A stretch of DNA of 64,000 bases from Agromyces bauzanensis (GCF_014645655.1 NZ_BMMD01000001.1:28229-92228), one strand, 5' to 3'. Shown: positions 8,800 through 17,512, counted from the stretch's first letter. Numbers and translations: made by a program. The notes: generated by a model from the sequence alone, not told the origin.

Positions 8800-9153
8800 T
8801 CATGCGATGAGGAGCAGCACCACGAGCACCGCACTGGTCAGGAGGCACACGGCCGCGAGGGCAGGCAGCACCCAGCTGAACGGCAGCGGCCGACCCTGCC
8901 GGATCGCGATCTCGTTGGCACGCCACCTCGTGTACGACACGACGCTGAGCACCGCGGCGACCACGCCGAGCCCGGCCGAAAGCACCGTGACGACGATCCT
9001 CGGGTCGAGCTCGGTCGCGAACTGGTGCAGCAGCACGCCGCCCGCGAGGAGTGCGAGCGCCGTGCGGATCCACGCGAGGAACGTGCGCTCGTTCGCGAGG
9101 GTGAAGCGGTAGTCGGGTTCGGTGCCCTCATTCCGCCACGCCGGTTCCGGCAT
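8800..9153 (-). CDS. DUF202 family membrane protein (YidH-like)
   Basis: Protein of 117 residues with the DUF202/YidH core ANERTFLAWIRTALALLAGG, then two more hydrophobic segments (VVTVLSAGLGVVAAVLSVVS and LPALAAVCLLTSAVLVVLLLIA), three membrane helices in all. It is the first gene of a three-gene minus-strand operon and lies 45 bases downstream of gnd on the same strand. The biochemical role is unknown. Confidence 0.87.
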   Translation of the reverse strand: MPEPAWRNEGTEPDYRFTLANERTFLAWIRTALALLAGGVLLHQFATELDPRIVVTVLSAGLGVVAAVLSVVSYTRWRANEIAIRQGRPLPFSWVLPALAAVCLLTSAVLVVLLLIA

Positions 9154-9198
9154 CTGCTCGCCCCTTCCGTTCGGCCGTCGATCGTGCGGTTCCGCCCG

Positions 9199-10656
9199 TC
9201 AGTGCGACGAGGGCGTCGTCTCGATCTCGGAGCGGTCGCCCGACCAGAGCGTGTGGAAGACGCCCGGCTGATCGACGCGCTGGTACGTGTGCGCGCCGAA
9301 GTAGTCGCGCTGGCCCTGGATGAGGGCGGCCGGGAGCCGCTCGGCGCGGAGGCCGTCGTAGTAGGCGAGCGACGAAGCGAAGGCGGGCGTCGGGATGCCG
9401 GCCTGCGCCGCGATGGCGGCGATGCGGCGCCAGCTCTCCTGCGCGCCGGCGACGGCGTCGCGGAAGTACGGGGCCACGACGAGCGCGACGAGCGACGGGT
9501 CCTCGGCGTACGCGTCGGCGATGCGGTTGAGGAAGCGGGCGCGGATGATGCAGCCGGCGCGCCAGATCTTCGCGATGTCGCCCTTGTGGATGTCCCAGCC
9601 GAACTGCTCTGCGCCCGCGACGATCTCGTCGAAGCCCTGCGAGTAGGCGATGATCTTCGAGGCGTAGAGCGCCCGGCGCACGTCCTCGATGAACGCGTCG
9701 GCGTCGTCGACCTTCCACTCGCCCGAGGGGCCCGGCAGGTCGGCGGCCGCCTCGCGCTGCCCGCGCTTGGACGAGAGGCTGCGGGCGAAGACGGCCTCGG
9801 CGATGCCCGACGTCGGAACGCCGAGGTCGAGCGCGTTCTGCACCGTCCACGCGCCCGTGCCCTTGGCGCCCGCCTCGTCGAGGATGACGTCGACGAGCGG
9901 CCGGCCGGTCGCGGCATCCGTCTGGCGCAGCACCTCGGCGGTGATCTCGATGAGGTAGCTCTCGAGCTCGCCGGTGTTCCACTCGGCGAAGACGTCGGCG
10001 ATCTCGGCCGGGCTCCTGCCGGTGCCCTGGCGGATGAGGTCGTAGGCCTCGGCGATGAGCTGCATGTCGGCGTACTCGATGCCGTTGTGCACCATCTTCA
10101 CGAAGTGGCCGGCGCCGTCGGTGCCGACGTGGGTCACGCACGGCTCGCCGTCGGGTGCCACCGCCGCGATGGTCTGCAGGATCGGGCCGAGGGTCTCGTA
10201 CGATTCGGCGGCGCCGCCCGGCATGAGCGACGGGCCGTTGAGGGCGCCCTCCTCGCCGCCGGACACGCCCATGCCGACGAAATGGATGCCGGTGGGCTTG
10301 ATGTCGGCCTCGCGGCGGATCGTGTCGTGGAAGTTCGCGTTGCCGCCGTCGACGATGATGTCGCCTGGCTCGAAGCGCTGCACCAGGTCGGAGATGACGG
10401 CGTCGGTGCCCGTGCCCGCCTGCACCATGATGATCGCCGTGCGCGGCTTCGCCAGCGAGGCGACGAACTCGTCGTAGCCCTCCGACGCGACGAATCCGGC
10501 CTCGGGGTGCTCGGTCACGAGGGTCTGCGTGCGCTCGGGCGAGCGGTTGAACACCGCCACGGTGTTGCCCTCGCGGCTCGCCAGGTTGCGGGCGAGGTTG
10601 GACCCCATGACCGCGAGTCCGACGACGCCGATGTTTGCAGTTCCGCTTTCAGGCAC
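9199..10656 (-). CDS. gnd: 6-phosphogluconate dehydrogenase (NADP+, decarboxylating)
   Basis: Oxidises 6-phosphogluconate to ribulose-5-phosphate with CO2 release, the NADPH-yielding step of the pentose phosphate pathway. The 485 residues match the long dimeric type. Seen: N-terminal Rossmann GVVGLAVMGSNLARN, IIVDGGNANFHD, GMGVSGGEEGA, the catalytic VKMVHNGIEYADMQL and a C-terminal arm with QGQRDYFGAHTYQR. GTG start at 10656 with GGAGACC just upstream. It is divergent from gntK, giving gluconate-to-pentose flux in one locus with a shared control region. Confidence 0.96.
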   Translation of the reverse strand: MPESGTANIGVVGLAVMGSNLARNLASREGNTVAVFNRSPERTQTLVTEHPEAGFVASEGYDEFVASLAKPRTAIIMVQAGTGTDAVISDLVQRFEPGDIIVDGGNANFHDTIRREADIKPTGIHFVGMGVSGGEEGALNGPSLMPGGAAESYETLGPILQTIAAVAPDGEPCVTHVGTDGAGHFVKMVHNGIEYADMQLIAEAYDLIRQGTGRSPAEIADVFAEWNTGELESYLIEITAEVLRQTDAATGRPLVDVILDEAGAKGTGAWTVQNALDLGVPTSGIAEAVFARSLSSKRGQREAAADLPGPSGEWKVDDADAFIEDVRRALYASKIIAYSQGFDEIVAGAEQFGWDIHKGDIAKIWRAGCIIRARFLNRIADAYAEDPSLVALVVAPYFRDAVAGAQESWRRIAAIAAQAGIPTPAFASSLAYYDGLRAERLPAALIQGQRDYFGAHTYQRVDQPGVFHTLWSGDRSEIETTPSSH

Positions 10657-10693
10657 GAATGGTCTCCTCGTGAGCTTCCGGGGGTCGCCAACC

Positions 10694-10716
10694 AGCGTAC
10701 TGTGAGCGCGGCTCAC
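10694..10716. promoter_or_regulatory. gnd -10 element and palindromic operator candidate
   Basis: On the minus strand TACGCT (10699-10694) is a -10 hexamer for gnd. Immediately upstream of it, 10702-10716 is the palindrome GTGAGC-GCG-GCTCAC, where a repressor would block the -10/-35 spacer. The gntK promoter lies about 60 bases to the right, so one factor could control both genes. Confidence 0.45.
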
Positions 10717-10772
10717 CGTTGCCTCCCGTTGCGGTGAGGGGATGCCGCGGCCGTGCCGCCAGGCGGGTGGAC

Positions 10773-10778
10773 TAGCCT
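10773..10778 (+). promoter_or_regulatory. -10 element TAGCCT of gntK
   Basis: TAGCCT is 7 bases before the ATG at 10786 and no Shine-Dalgarno sequence is present, which fits a leaderless mRNA. Confidence 0.5.
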
Positions 10779-10785
10779 GCAACGC

Positions 10786-11319
10786 ATGGACGCCGTTCCT
10801 TCCGCCGCACGGCCGCGCGTCGTCGTCATGGGCCCGAGCGGCGCGGGAAAGTCGGTCGTGGGCGCCGCGCTGGCCGGCCGTCTCGGTGAGCAGTTCGCCG
10901 GGCTCGACTTCGTCGACTCCGACGACCTGCACCCGTCGTCGAACGTCGCCAAGATGCGCGCCGGCCTCGCCCTCGACGATGCCGACCGGATGCCGTGGCT
11001 CGAGGCCGTCGGCCGGGCGCTCGGGGCGGGGACGGGCGGCCGGGTGGTCGCCTGCTCGGCGCTGCGGCGTGCGTACCGCGACGTGATCCGCGCCGCGTGC
11101 TCCGACGCGCAGTTCGTGGAGCTCGTCGTGCCGCCCGACGAGCTCGGTGCCCGCGTCGGAGGGCGCGCGGGACACTTCATGCCGGCGACGCTCGTCGCCG
11201 CGCAACTCGACACGCTGGAGGGCCTCGGCGACGACGAGCGAGGCGTGCGGATCGAGAACACCGGCTCGGTCGAGCGGGTCGTCGAGCGGGTGATCGCCGC
11301 GCTCCGCGACATCCGCTAA
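10786..11319 (+). CDS. gntK: gluconokinase
   Basis: Phosphorylates gluconate to 6-phosphogluconate with ATP, feeding the divergent gnd product. The 177 residues are normal for the GntK/shikimate-kinase-like P-loop family. Walker A is GPSGAGKS (residues 16-23), followed by the substrate motif DSDDLHPSSNVAKM and the lid/Arg region VACSALRRAYRD. The later GRAGHFMPATLVAAQLDTLE is typical of GntK. The ATG at 10786 was chosen over one 11 codons upstream because the TAGCCT element falls between them. Confidence 0.93.
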   Translation: MDAVPSAARPRVVVMGPSGAGKSVVGAALAGRLGEQFAGLDFVDSDDLHPSSNVAKMRAGLALDDADRMPWLEAVGRALGAGTGGRVVACSALRRAYRDVIRAACSDAQFVELVVPPDELGARVGGRAGHFMPATLVAAQLDTLEGLGDDERGVRIENTGSVERVVERVIAALRDIR

Positions 11320-11322
11320 ACT
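11317..11322 (+). promoter_or_regulatory. -10 element TAAACT of rplY, overlapping the gntK stop
   Basis: TAAACT starts on the TAA stop codon of gntK. A start site near 11329 would leave a leader of about 184 bases before rplY. Confidence 0.5.
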
Positions 11323-11329
11323 TGGCGAC

Positions 11330-11512
11330 TGTACTTCGGCGAGGGATGCCTCGCAGCCGGCCTGGCGGCCGGTCGCGACATCCGTGATCGACGCGGTGGA
11401 ATCCAGGCTTCACGGCTGTTCCTCACGCACTGCGCACGCGACGTGCGCGCGTTCGAGTCGAAACGACACAGACACACGATCTGGGCCGAGTGAGCCCGCA
11501 AGGAGAACCACC
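11330..11512 (+). promoter_or_regulatory. structured 5' leader of rplY
   Basis: Non-coding stretch with three strong hairpins: GCGAGG/CCTCGC (11339-11354), CCGGCC/GGCCGG (11357-11372) and GCGCAC/GTGCGC (11432-11448). It ends in an AAGGAG ribosome binding site. Ribosomal protein leaders often bind the encoded protein; that role is only inferred here. Confidence 0.45.
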
Positions 11513-12154
11513 ATGGACGAAGACAACAAGGTCGAAGCGGCCGCGCGCGACTCGTTCGGCAAGGGCGCAGCACGCAAGCTCCGCGCCGCCGGCAAGATTC
11601 CCGCCGTGCTCTACGGCCACGGCACCGACCCCAGGCACCTGACGCTGCCCGGCCACCAGGTCGCGCTGCTCATCCGCAAGGCGAACGCCGTGCTCGACCT
11701 CCAGATCGCGGGCGAGAGCCAGCTCGCCCTCGTGAAGGATGTGCAGAAGGACCCGGTGCACCAGGTCATCGAGCACCTCGACCTGATCATCATCAGGCGC
11801 GGCGAGAAGGTACAGGTCGAGGTGCCCGTGCACCTCGAGGGCGAGCCGTTCGCCGGCACCATCGCCGACCTCGACGCCAAGACCATGCTTCTCGAGGTCG
11901 AGGCCACGCACATCCCCGAGACCATCGTCGTGTCGGTCGAGGGTCTCGAGGAGGGCGCGCAGCTCCACGCGAAGGACGTCGAGCTTCCCGCGGGCGCGAC
12001 GCTCATCAGCGACGAGGACGCCCTCGTCGTGAACGTGCACGTGCCGCAGAAGGTCGACCTGGGTGAGGAGGCCGCAGAGGCTGAGGCCGCTGAAGCCGCC
12101 GAAGCCGCCGAGACCGAGGGGGCCCCCGAGGGCGAGGCCGAGTCGGCGGAGTAA
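11513..12154 (+). CDS. rplY: 50S ribosomal protein L25 (CTC family)
   Basis: Binds 5S rRNA in the large subunit. The 213 residues are the long CTC/general-stress form. The N-terminal L25 domain has DSFGKGAARKLRAAGKIPAVLYGHG, and the C-terminal TL5 beta domain has EVPVHLEGEPFAGT and HIPETIVVSVEGL. A low-complexity Glu/Ala tail (residues ~188-213) follows. A clear AAGGAG lies 7 bases before the ATG at 11513. It precedes pth, the usual pairing of translation genes after glmU-prs in Actinobacteria, though here gnd-gntK separate it from prs. Confidence 0.95.
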   Translation: MDEDNKVEAAARDSFGKGAARKLRAAGKIPAVLYGHGTDPRHLTLPGHQVALLIRKANAVLDLQIAGESQLALVKDVQKDPVHQVIEHLDLIIIRRGEKVQVEVPVHLEGEPFAGTIADLDAKTMLLEVEATHIPETIVVSVEGLEEGAQLHAKDVELPAGATLISDEDALVVNVHVPQKVDLGEEAAEAEAAEAAEAAETEGAPEGEAESAE

Positions 12155-12189
12155 CGCCGCCGGCGCAGCACCCGCAGCACTCGCGCACA

Positions 12190-12238
12190 GGGCCTGCGGC
12201 GTCGCATCCGGGTACGCTCGGAAGCGGGCCGCAGGCCC
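12190..12238 (+). promoter_or_regulatory. 11-bp inverted repeat enclosing the pth promoter
   Basis: GGGCCTGCGGC (12190-12200) and GCCGCAGGCCC (12228-12238) are perfect inverted arms. The 27-base loop contains TACGCT (12213-12218), the best -10 element for pth. The structure may be the rplY terminator, an operator for pth, or both. Confidence 0.5.
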
Positions 12239-12279
12239 CTCGCATTCCCCCCACCACCGCAGCGCCGGAAGGAGTCGTC

Positions 12280-12909
12280 ATGGGCCTCCTCGACCGGTTG
12301 CGGCCCCGCCGGAAGGACGACGCCGTGGCCGAGAACACGTGGCTCGTGGTCGGGCTCGGCAACCCCGGCGCCCGGTACGCGGCGAATCGGCACAACGTCG
12401 GCCAGATGGTCGCCGACGAGCTCGCCGCGCGCATCGGGGCGACCTTCAAGACCCACAAGACGCCGTCGCGGGTCGCGGAGGGCTTCCTCCGGCCGGGCGG
12501 GCCGAAGCTCGTCATCGCGAAGCCGAACGGCTACATGAACACGTCTGGCGGGCCGGTGTCGGCACTGCTCACGTTCTACTCGTTGCCCGTCGACCGGCTC
12601 ATCGTCGTGCACGACGAGCTCGACATCCCCTTCGACACCGTGCGGCTCAAGCAGGGCGGCGGGCACGGCGGCCACAACGGCATCCGCGACGTCGCGAAGG
12701 CCACCGACGATGGCGCATTCACACGGGTGCGGGTCGGCATCGGCCGTCCGCCCGGCCGGCAGGATGCCGCGGACTTCGTGCTCAAGGACTTCTCCGCCGC
12801 CGAGCGCCAGGCGCTGCCGAACCTGCTGTCGGATGCCGCGGACGCGGTCGAGGCGATCGTCGAGCTCGGCCTCGTGGCCGCACAGCAGCGGTTCCACTCG
12901 CCCGCCTGA
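12280..12909 (+). CDS. pth: peptidyl-tRNA hydrolase
   Basis: Cleaves peptidyl-tRNA released by stalled ribosomes. The 209 residues include LVVGLGNPGARYAANRHNVG with the catalytic His of RHNVG, KPNGYMNTSG, and VHDELDIPFDTVRLKQGGGHGGHNG with the active Asp. A basic N-terminal extension (LLDRLRPRRKDD) of about 15 residues precedes the fold. I keep the ATG at 12280 because GGAAGGAG stands 5-12 bases upstream; a GTG at 12325 is the alternative. It converges on rnhA. Confidence 0.95.
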   Translation: MGLLDRLRPRRKDDAVAENTWLVVGLGNPGARYAANRHNVGQMVADELAARIGATFKTHKTPSRVAEGFLRPGGPKLVIAKPNGYMNTSGGPVSALLTFYSLPVDRLIVVHDELDIPFDTVRLKQGGGHGGHNGIRDVAKATDDGAFTRVRVGIGRPPGRQDAADFVLKDFSAAERQALPNLLSDAADAVEAIVELGLVAAQQRFHSPA

Positions 12910-12958
12910 GCCCTGCCGGGTCCTGCTTCCGCCGACGGGGCGGATCAGCGGGCGCGGA

Positions 12959-13672
12959 TCAGATGAAGCCGCGCAGGAACTCCTCTGGCGACACGCCCTC
13001 GGCGCGCGCCCGCTGCACCAGCCGTTCGAGTTCCTCCGTCGAGAGGTCGAGCGTCAGCGTGTGCCACGCGTCGACGGGCTCGTCGAGGCTGAACAGGGCC
13101 GCGTCGTCGGATGCCGCCTCGAACGCCGCCTCGGGCCCCGAATCGAGTTCGGGCTCGAGCTCGGCCTCGAGGTCGCCCACGATCGCCGCAGCCTCGACCG
13201 CGGAGGCGGCCTCGTACGTCCAGCCGGGGCCGGACGGCACCGCGGCGCCCCGACGATAGGCCTCGGCCACGGCGCGGGCGCGGGAGTCCGCCGCCTCGTT
13301 GAGGTCGTGGCCCACGTGCCCACGCACCCACTCGAAGCGGTAGCGGCGACCGGCGAGCTCCGCATCGAGGAGCTGCAGCAGCTCGACGTTCATGACGGGC
13401 TTGCCGTCGGCCTTGCGCCAGCCCTTGCGCTTCCACCCAGACATCCACTTCGTGACGGCGTTGATCACGTACTGGCTGTCGCACAGCACGTGCAGCTCGT
13501 CGTCGAGGTGCGCGGTCGCCCGGAACAGCTCGAGCACGGCGGTCAGCTCGGCCTGGTTGTTCGTGGCGTGCGGCCAGCCGCCGGCGGCCCAGCAATGGTC
13601 GTCGACGTACCACGCCCACCCGGCGGGGCCGGGGTTCCCGAGGGCCGATCCGTCGGCTGCGGCGGTGATCAT
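12959..13672 (-). CDS. rnhA: ribonuclease HI with C-terminal extension
   Basis: Degrades RNA in RNA:DNA hybrids. The catalytic acids are visible: ITAAADGSALGNPG (first Asp), NNQAELTAVLE (Glu), LCDSQYVINAVTKW (Asp) and HDLNEAADSRARAVAEA (last Asp). The RNase H fold takes about 150 residues of 237. The rest is an acidic linker (EAELEPELDSGPEAAFEAASDD split here) and a helical end STEELERLVQRARAEGVSPEEFL that looks like a small ribbon- or helix-type domain. ATG at 13672 with GAAGGGA upstream. It is divergent from mfd. Confidence 0.92.
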   Translation of the reverse strand: MITAAADGSALGNPGPAGWAWYVDDHCWAAGGWPHATNNQAELTAVLELFRATAHLDDELHVLCDSQYVINAVTKWMSGWKRKGWRKADGKPVMNVELLQLLDAELAGRRYRFEWVRGHVGHDLNEAADSRARAVAEAYRRGAAVPSGPGWTYEAASAVEAAAIVGDLEAELEPELDSGPEAAFEAASDDAALFSLDEPVDAWHTLTLDLSTEELERLVQRARAEGVSPEEFLRGFI

Positions 13673-13742
13673 GCGAGTCCCTTCGAATGGTGCGCGCTCA
13701 TCGTATCGGCAGCGCGGCTGCCGCCGCGTCGGAGGGCGCGCG

Positions 13743-13748
13743 TAGACT
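13743..13748 (+). promoter_or_regulatory. -10 element TAGACT of mfd
   Basis: TAGACT lies 6 bases before the GTG at 13755 with no ribosome binding site between them, a clear leaderless arrangement. Confidence 0.55.
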
Positions 13749-13754
13749 CGTACG

Positions 13755-16700
13755 GTGATCCTGCAGGGCTTGAACGCGGCGCTTTCGCGCGCCTCCACGA
13801 TCGACGGCGCGCTCGCCGAGGCCCTGCGGAACGCCGACTTCTCGGCTCCCGCCGGCATCGACGCGCCACTGCTCGCAGGACTCCTGCAGCGCCGGGTCGA
13901 GGCCGGCCTGCCGCCCGCCCTGCTCGTGGTCACCGCGACGAGCCGCGAGGGCGAGTCCGTGCGCTCGTCGCTCGCGCCATACTTCGACGACGCCGAGATC
14001 CTCGAGTTCCCCGCGTGGGAGACGCTCCCGCACGAACGGCTCAGCCCGTCGGCCGAGACCGTCGGCCGACGGCTGTATGCCCTCCGGCGCATGCACGAAT
14101 GGTCGGCGGCGGGCTCGCGGCATCCGCTGATCGTGGTGGCGTCGGTGCGCGCCACCCTGCAGCCGCTCGCCGACAACCTGGCCGAGCCGGCGCCCGTCGA
14201 GCTCGTGGCCGGCGGACGTGGGTATGACCTCTCGCAGCTGGCGCTGAAGCTCGTCGACCTCGCCTACGTGCGGGTCGACATGGTCGCCCGTCGCGGCGAG
14301 TTCGCGGTGCGCGGAGGCATCCTCGACGTGTTCCCGCCGACCGCCGATCACCCCGTGCGCGTCGAGTTCTTCGGCGACGAGGTGGAGGAGCTCCGCGCGT
14401 TCTCGGTGGCCGACCAGCGCTCCCTTCCCGACATCGTCGAGCGCGTCTCGCTCGCGCCGAGCCGCGAACTGCTGCTGACGCCGGCGGTGCGGCAGCGTGC
14501 CCGCGAGATGCTGCACGAGTTCCCGAGCCTGTCGAACCTCCTGCAGAAGATCGCCGAGGGCATTCCGGTCGAGGGCATGGAATCGCTCGCGCCCGCCCTG
14601 CTCGAACGCCTCGTGCCGGTCACGCACTACCTGCCCGCCGGGGCGGCGGTCGCCGTGCTGCAGCCCGAGCGGGTGGCCGGCCGCGCCGTGAACCTCGCCG
14701 AGACCAACCGCGAGTTCCTCGCCGCGGCGTGGACGGCGGCGACGGCGGGTGCCGAGGCACCCATCGACCTCGCGGCCGGCGACTTCGTCACGATGCGCGA
14801 GCTCCGCGAGTCGACCCTGTTCAGCGCACCGGGCGAGCGCGATCCGAGGCACGTCTGGTGGACCTTCTCGAGCTTCGACCTCGGGGATGCCGCGGCGGTG
14901 GTCGTGGCATCCGGCGTCGATGCGGAGGCGGCCGGGGCGGAGGCGGCCGGGGCGGAGGCGGCCGGGGCGGCGGCGGGCGCGGCATCCGAGTACGTGCGCG
15001 TCGCCGCGAGCGCCATGCCGAGCTTCGCGGGCAACGTCGCGGGCGCCGTCGATCACGCGGGGGAGCGCCTGCGCGACGGGTGGTCGCTGGTCGTGGCATC
15101 CGCCGGTCACGGCCTGGTGGAGCGGGCCCGTGACGTGCTCGCCGAGGCCGGGCTCGCCGCGCGCCTTGTCGATGCGGTGCCGGCCGACCTCGAGCCTGGG
15201 GTCGCCTACCTCGTGCAGGCCGATGCCGCACAGGGATTCGAGGTGCCAGAGGTGAAGCTCGGTCTCATCTCCGAGTCGGAGTTCTACGGGCGTGCGGCCG
15301 GCTACGACGCGCGGAAGAGGACGAAGCTCGCCACCCGGCGCCGCAACGTCGTCGACCCGCTGAAGCTCGAGGCCGGCGACTACGTCGTGCACCAGACGCA
15401 CGGCATCGGCCGGTTCGTCGAGATGATGCAGCGCGAGGTCGCCACCGGCAGTCGGCCCACCGGCCCGAGCCGCACGGCGGGCATCCAGCAGGCGCCGACG
15501 GCCGTGCGCGAGTACCTCGTGCTCGAGTACGCGCCGTCGAAGCGCGGCCAGCCCGGCGATCGGCTCTTCGTGCCCACCGACCAGCTCGACCTGCTGAGCC
15601 GTTACGTCGGCGGCGAAGCGCCCGCGCTGTCGAAGATGGGCGGCAGCGACTGGGCGCAGGCCAAGGGCCGCGCGCGCAGGGCCGTGCGCGAGATCGCGGT
15701 GGAGCTCGTGAAGCTGTACTCGGCGCGCATGGCGGCGAAGGGGCACGCGTTCGGACCCGACACGCCGTGGCAGCACGAGCTGGAGGAGGCGTTCCCGTTC
15801 ACCGAGACGCCCGACCAGCTGCAGACCATCGACGAGGTGAAGGCCGACATGGAACGGCCGATCCCGATGGATCGCCTGCTCGCCGGCGACGTGGGGTTCG
15901 GCAAGACCGAGGTCGCCGTGCGGGCCGCGTTCAAGGCCATTCAGGACGGCAAGCAGGTCGCGATGCTCGTGCCGACGACGCTCCTCGTCAGGCAGCACCT
16001 CGAGACGTTCAGGGAACGGTTCGCCGGCTTCCCGGTGCATGTCCGCGCGCTCTCGCGCTTCCAGACCGACCGGGAGGTGCGCGAGACGGTCGCGGGCCTC
16101 GCCGACGGCACGGTCGACATGGTCATCGGCACACACCGCATCCTCACCGAGCAGGTGCGGTTCAAGGACGTCGGGCTCCTCATCATCGACGAGGAGCAGC
16201 GCTTCGGCGTCGAGCACAAGGACGCGCTCAAGAAGCTCAAGACCAACGTCGACATCCTGGCGATGAGCGCGACCCCGATCCCGCGCACCCTCGAGATGGC
16301 GGTCACCGGCATCCGCGAGATGTCGACGCTCGCGACCCCGCCCGAAGACCGCCACCCGATCCTCACGTACGTCGGGCCGTACTCCGACCAGCAGGTCGCC
16401 GCGGCGATACGCCGCGAGATGCTCCGCGAGGGGCAGGTGTTCTTCGTGCACAATCGCGTGTCGTCGATCAACCGGGCGGCCGCGAAGCTCGCCGAGCTCG
16501 TGCCCGAGGCCCGCATCGCCGTGGCGCACGGCCAGCTCAACGAGCACGTGCTCGAGCAGATCGTCGTCGACTTCTGGGAGCGCAGGTTCGACGTGCTCGT
16601 CTCGACGACGATCATCGAGACGGGACTCGACATCTCGAACGCCAACACGATCATCATCGACCGCGCCGACAAGTACGGACTGTCGCAGCTGCACCAGCTC

Positions 16701-17498
16701 CGCGGTCGCGTCGGCCGCGGCCGCGAGCGCGCGTACGCGTACTTCCTCTGGGATCCCCAGAAGCCCCTCTCCGAGACCGCGCACGACCGGCTCTCCACGA
16801 TCGCCGCCAACAACGAACTGGGCAGCGGCACGCAGGTGGCGCTGAAGGACCTCGAGATCCGCGGCGCGGGTAACCTGCTCGGCGCCGAGCAGGCCGGGCA
16901 CATCGCGGGCGTCGGCTTCGACCTCTACCTGCGCATGATCGGCGAGGCGGTGTCGGCGTTCCGCGGCGACGTCGCCGAGGGCCAGACCGAGCTGCGGCTC
17001 GAGCTGCCCGTCGACGCGCACATCCCCGAGGACTACGTCGACTCCGAGCGGTTGCGACTCGAGGCCTACCAGAAGCTCTCCGCGGCGAGCGGGCCTGCGG
17101 CGACGGAGGGGCAGATCGACGCCGTGCTCGATGAGCTCGTCGACCGGTACGGTACGCCGCCCGACGCCGTGAAGCACCTCATCGCGATCTCGCGACTGCG
17201 TCGCACCGCCCAGCTCGCGGGGCTCTCCGACGTCATCGCGACCGGCTCCAAGCTCCGGATCGCGCCCGCCCGCATTCCCGACTCCCGCCGCGTGCGGCTC
17301 GAGCGGCTCTACCCGGGTGCGAAGCACTTCGCGCAGAACGACGTGATCATCGTGCCGTTCCCCACGTCCGGCAGTGCGCTTCCCGGCGACGGCGAGCTCA
17401 TCGCGTGGGTGTCGCAGCTCATCATCGCGATCTTCCCCGTCGAGGAGGCGGCGACTCAGGCGGATGCCGCGGGCGAGCCCGCAACGGCGACGGGCTGA
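13755..17498 (+). CDS. mfd: transcription-repair coupling factor
   Basis: Releases RNA polymerase stalled at DNA damage and recruits UvrAB. The 1247 residues are a little longer than the family norm. Seen in order: UvrB-homology region (ILEFPAWETLPHERLSPS), RNA polymerase interaction domain around DYVVHQTHGIGRF, and translocase Walker A GDVGFGKTEVA (~residue 711). Walker B appears as DEEQRFGVEHK (~811) and motif VI as GRVGRGRERAYAYF. Extra length comes partly from a Pro/Gly insertion near GSRPTGPSRTAG and an Ala/Glu/Gly repeat near residue 390. GTG start at 13755 follows TAGACT. Confidence 0.97.
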   Translation: MILQGLNAALSRASTIDGALAEALRNADFSAPAGIDAPLLAGLLQRRVEAGLPPALLVVTATSREGESVRSSLAPYFDDAEILEFPAWETLPHERLSPSAETVGRRLYALRRMHEWSAAGSRHPLIVVASVRATLQPLADNLAEPAPVELVAGGRGYDLSQLALKLVDLAYVRVDMVARRGEFAVRGGILDVFPPTADHPVRVEFFGDEVEELRAFSVADQRSLPDIVERVSLAPSRELLLTPAVRQRAREMLHEFPSLSNLLQKIAEGIPVEGMESLAPALLERLVPVTHYLPAGAAVAVLQPERVAGRAVNLAETNREFLAAAWTAATAGAEAPIDLAAGDFVTMRELRESTLFSAPGERDPRHVWWTFSSFDLGDAAAVVVASGVDAEAAGAEAAGAEAAGAAAGAASEYVRVAASAMPSFAGNVAGAVDHAGERLRDGWSLVVASAGHGLVERARDVLAEAGLAARLVDAVPADLEPGVAYLVQADAAQGFEVPEVKLGLISESEFYGRAAGYDARKRTKLATRRRNVVDPLKLEAGDYVVHQTHGIGRFVEMMQREVATGSRPTGPSRTAGIQQAPTAVREYLVLEYAPSKRGQPGDRLFVPTDQLDLLSRYVGGEAPALSKMGGSDWAQAKGRARRAVREIAVELVKLYSARMAAKGHAFGPDTPWQHELEEAFPFTETPDQLQTIDEVKADMERPIPMDRLLAGDVGFGKTEVAVRAAFKAIQDGKQVAMLVPTTLLVRQHLETFRERFAGFPVHVRALSRFQTDREVRETVAGLADGTVDMVIGTHRILTEQVRFKDVGLLIIDEEQRFGVEHKDALKKLKTNVDILAMSATPIPRTLEMAVTGIREMSTLATPPEDRHPILTYVGPYSDQQVAAAIRREMLREGQVFFVHNRVSSINRAAAKLAELVPEARIAVAHGQLNEHVLEQIVVDFWERRFDVLVSTTIIETGLDISNANTIIIDRADKYGLSQLHQLRGRVGRGRERAYAYFLWDPQKPLSETAHDRLSTIAANNELGSGTQVALKDLEIRGAGNLLGAEQAGHIAGVGFDLYLRMIGEAVSAFRGDVAEGQTELRLELPVDAHIPEDYVDSERLRLEAYQKLSAASGPAATEGQIDAVLDELVDRYGTPPDAVKHLIAISRLRRTAQLAGLSDVIATGSKLRIAPARIPDSRRVRLERLYPGAKHFAQNDVIIVPFPTSGSALPGDGELIAWVSQLIIAIFPVEEAATQADAAGEPATATG
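14922..14966 (+). repeat. 15-base tandem repeat inside mfd
   Basis: Three perfect copies of GCGGAGGCGGCCGGG encode an in-frame Ala-Glu-Ala-Ala-Gly repeat between the UvrB-like and polymerase-binding domains. It is probably an expandable linker. Confidence 0.9.
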
Positions 17499-17512
17499 GC
17501 GGAGGGGCCCAA

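Noticed and set aside
14922-14966. CRISPR-like or VNTR minisatellite as a mobile element
   Set aside because: The three 15-base units are in frame inside mfd and code for an Ala/Glu/Gly linker.
13698-17327. Very long open frame antisense to mfd
   Set aside because: It is a by-product of high third-position GC: its protein is Arg/His/Val-rich low-complexity text with no family motif, while mfd on the other strand has all its domains.
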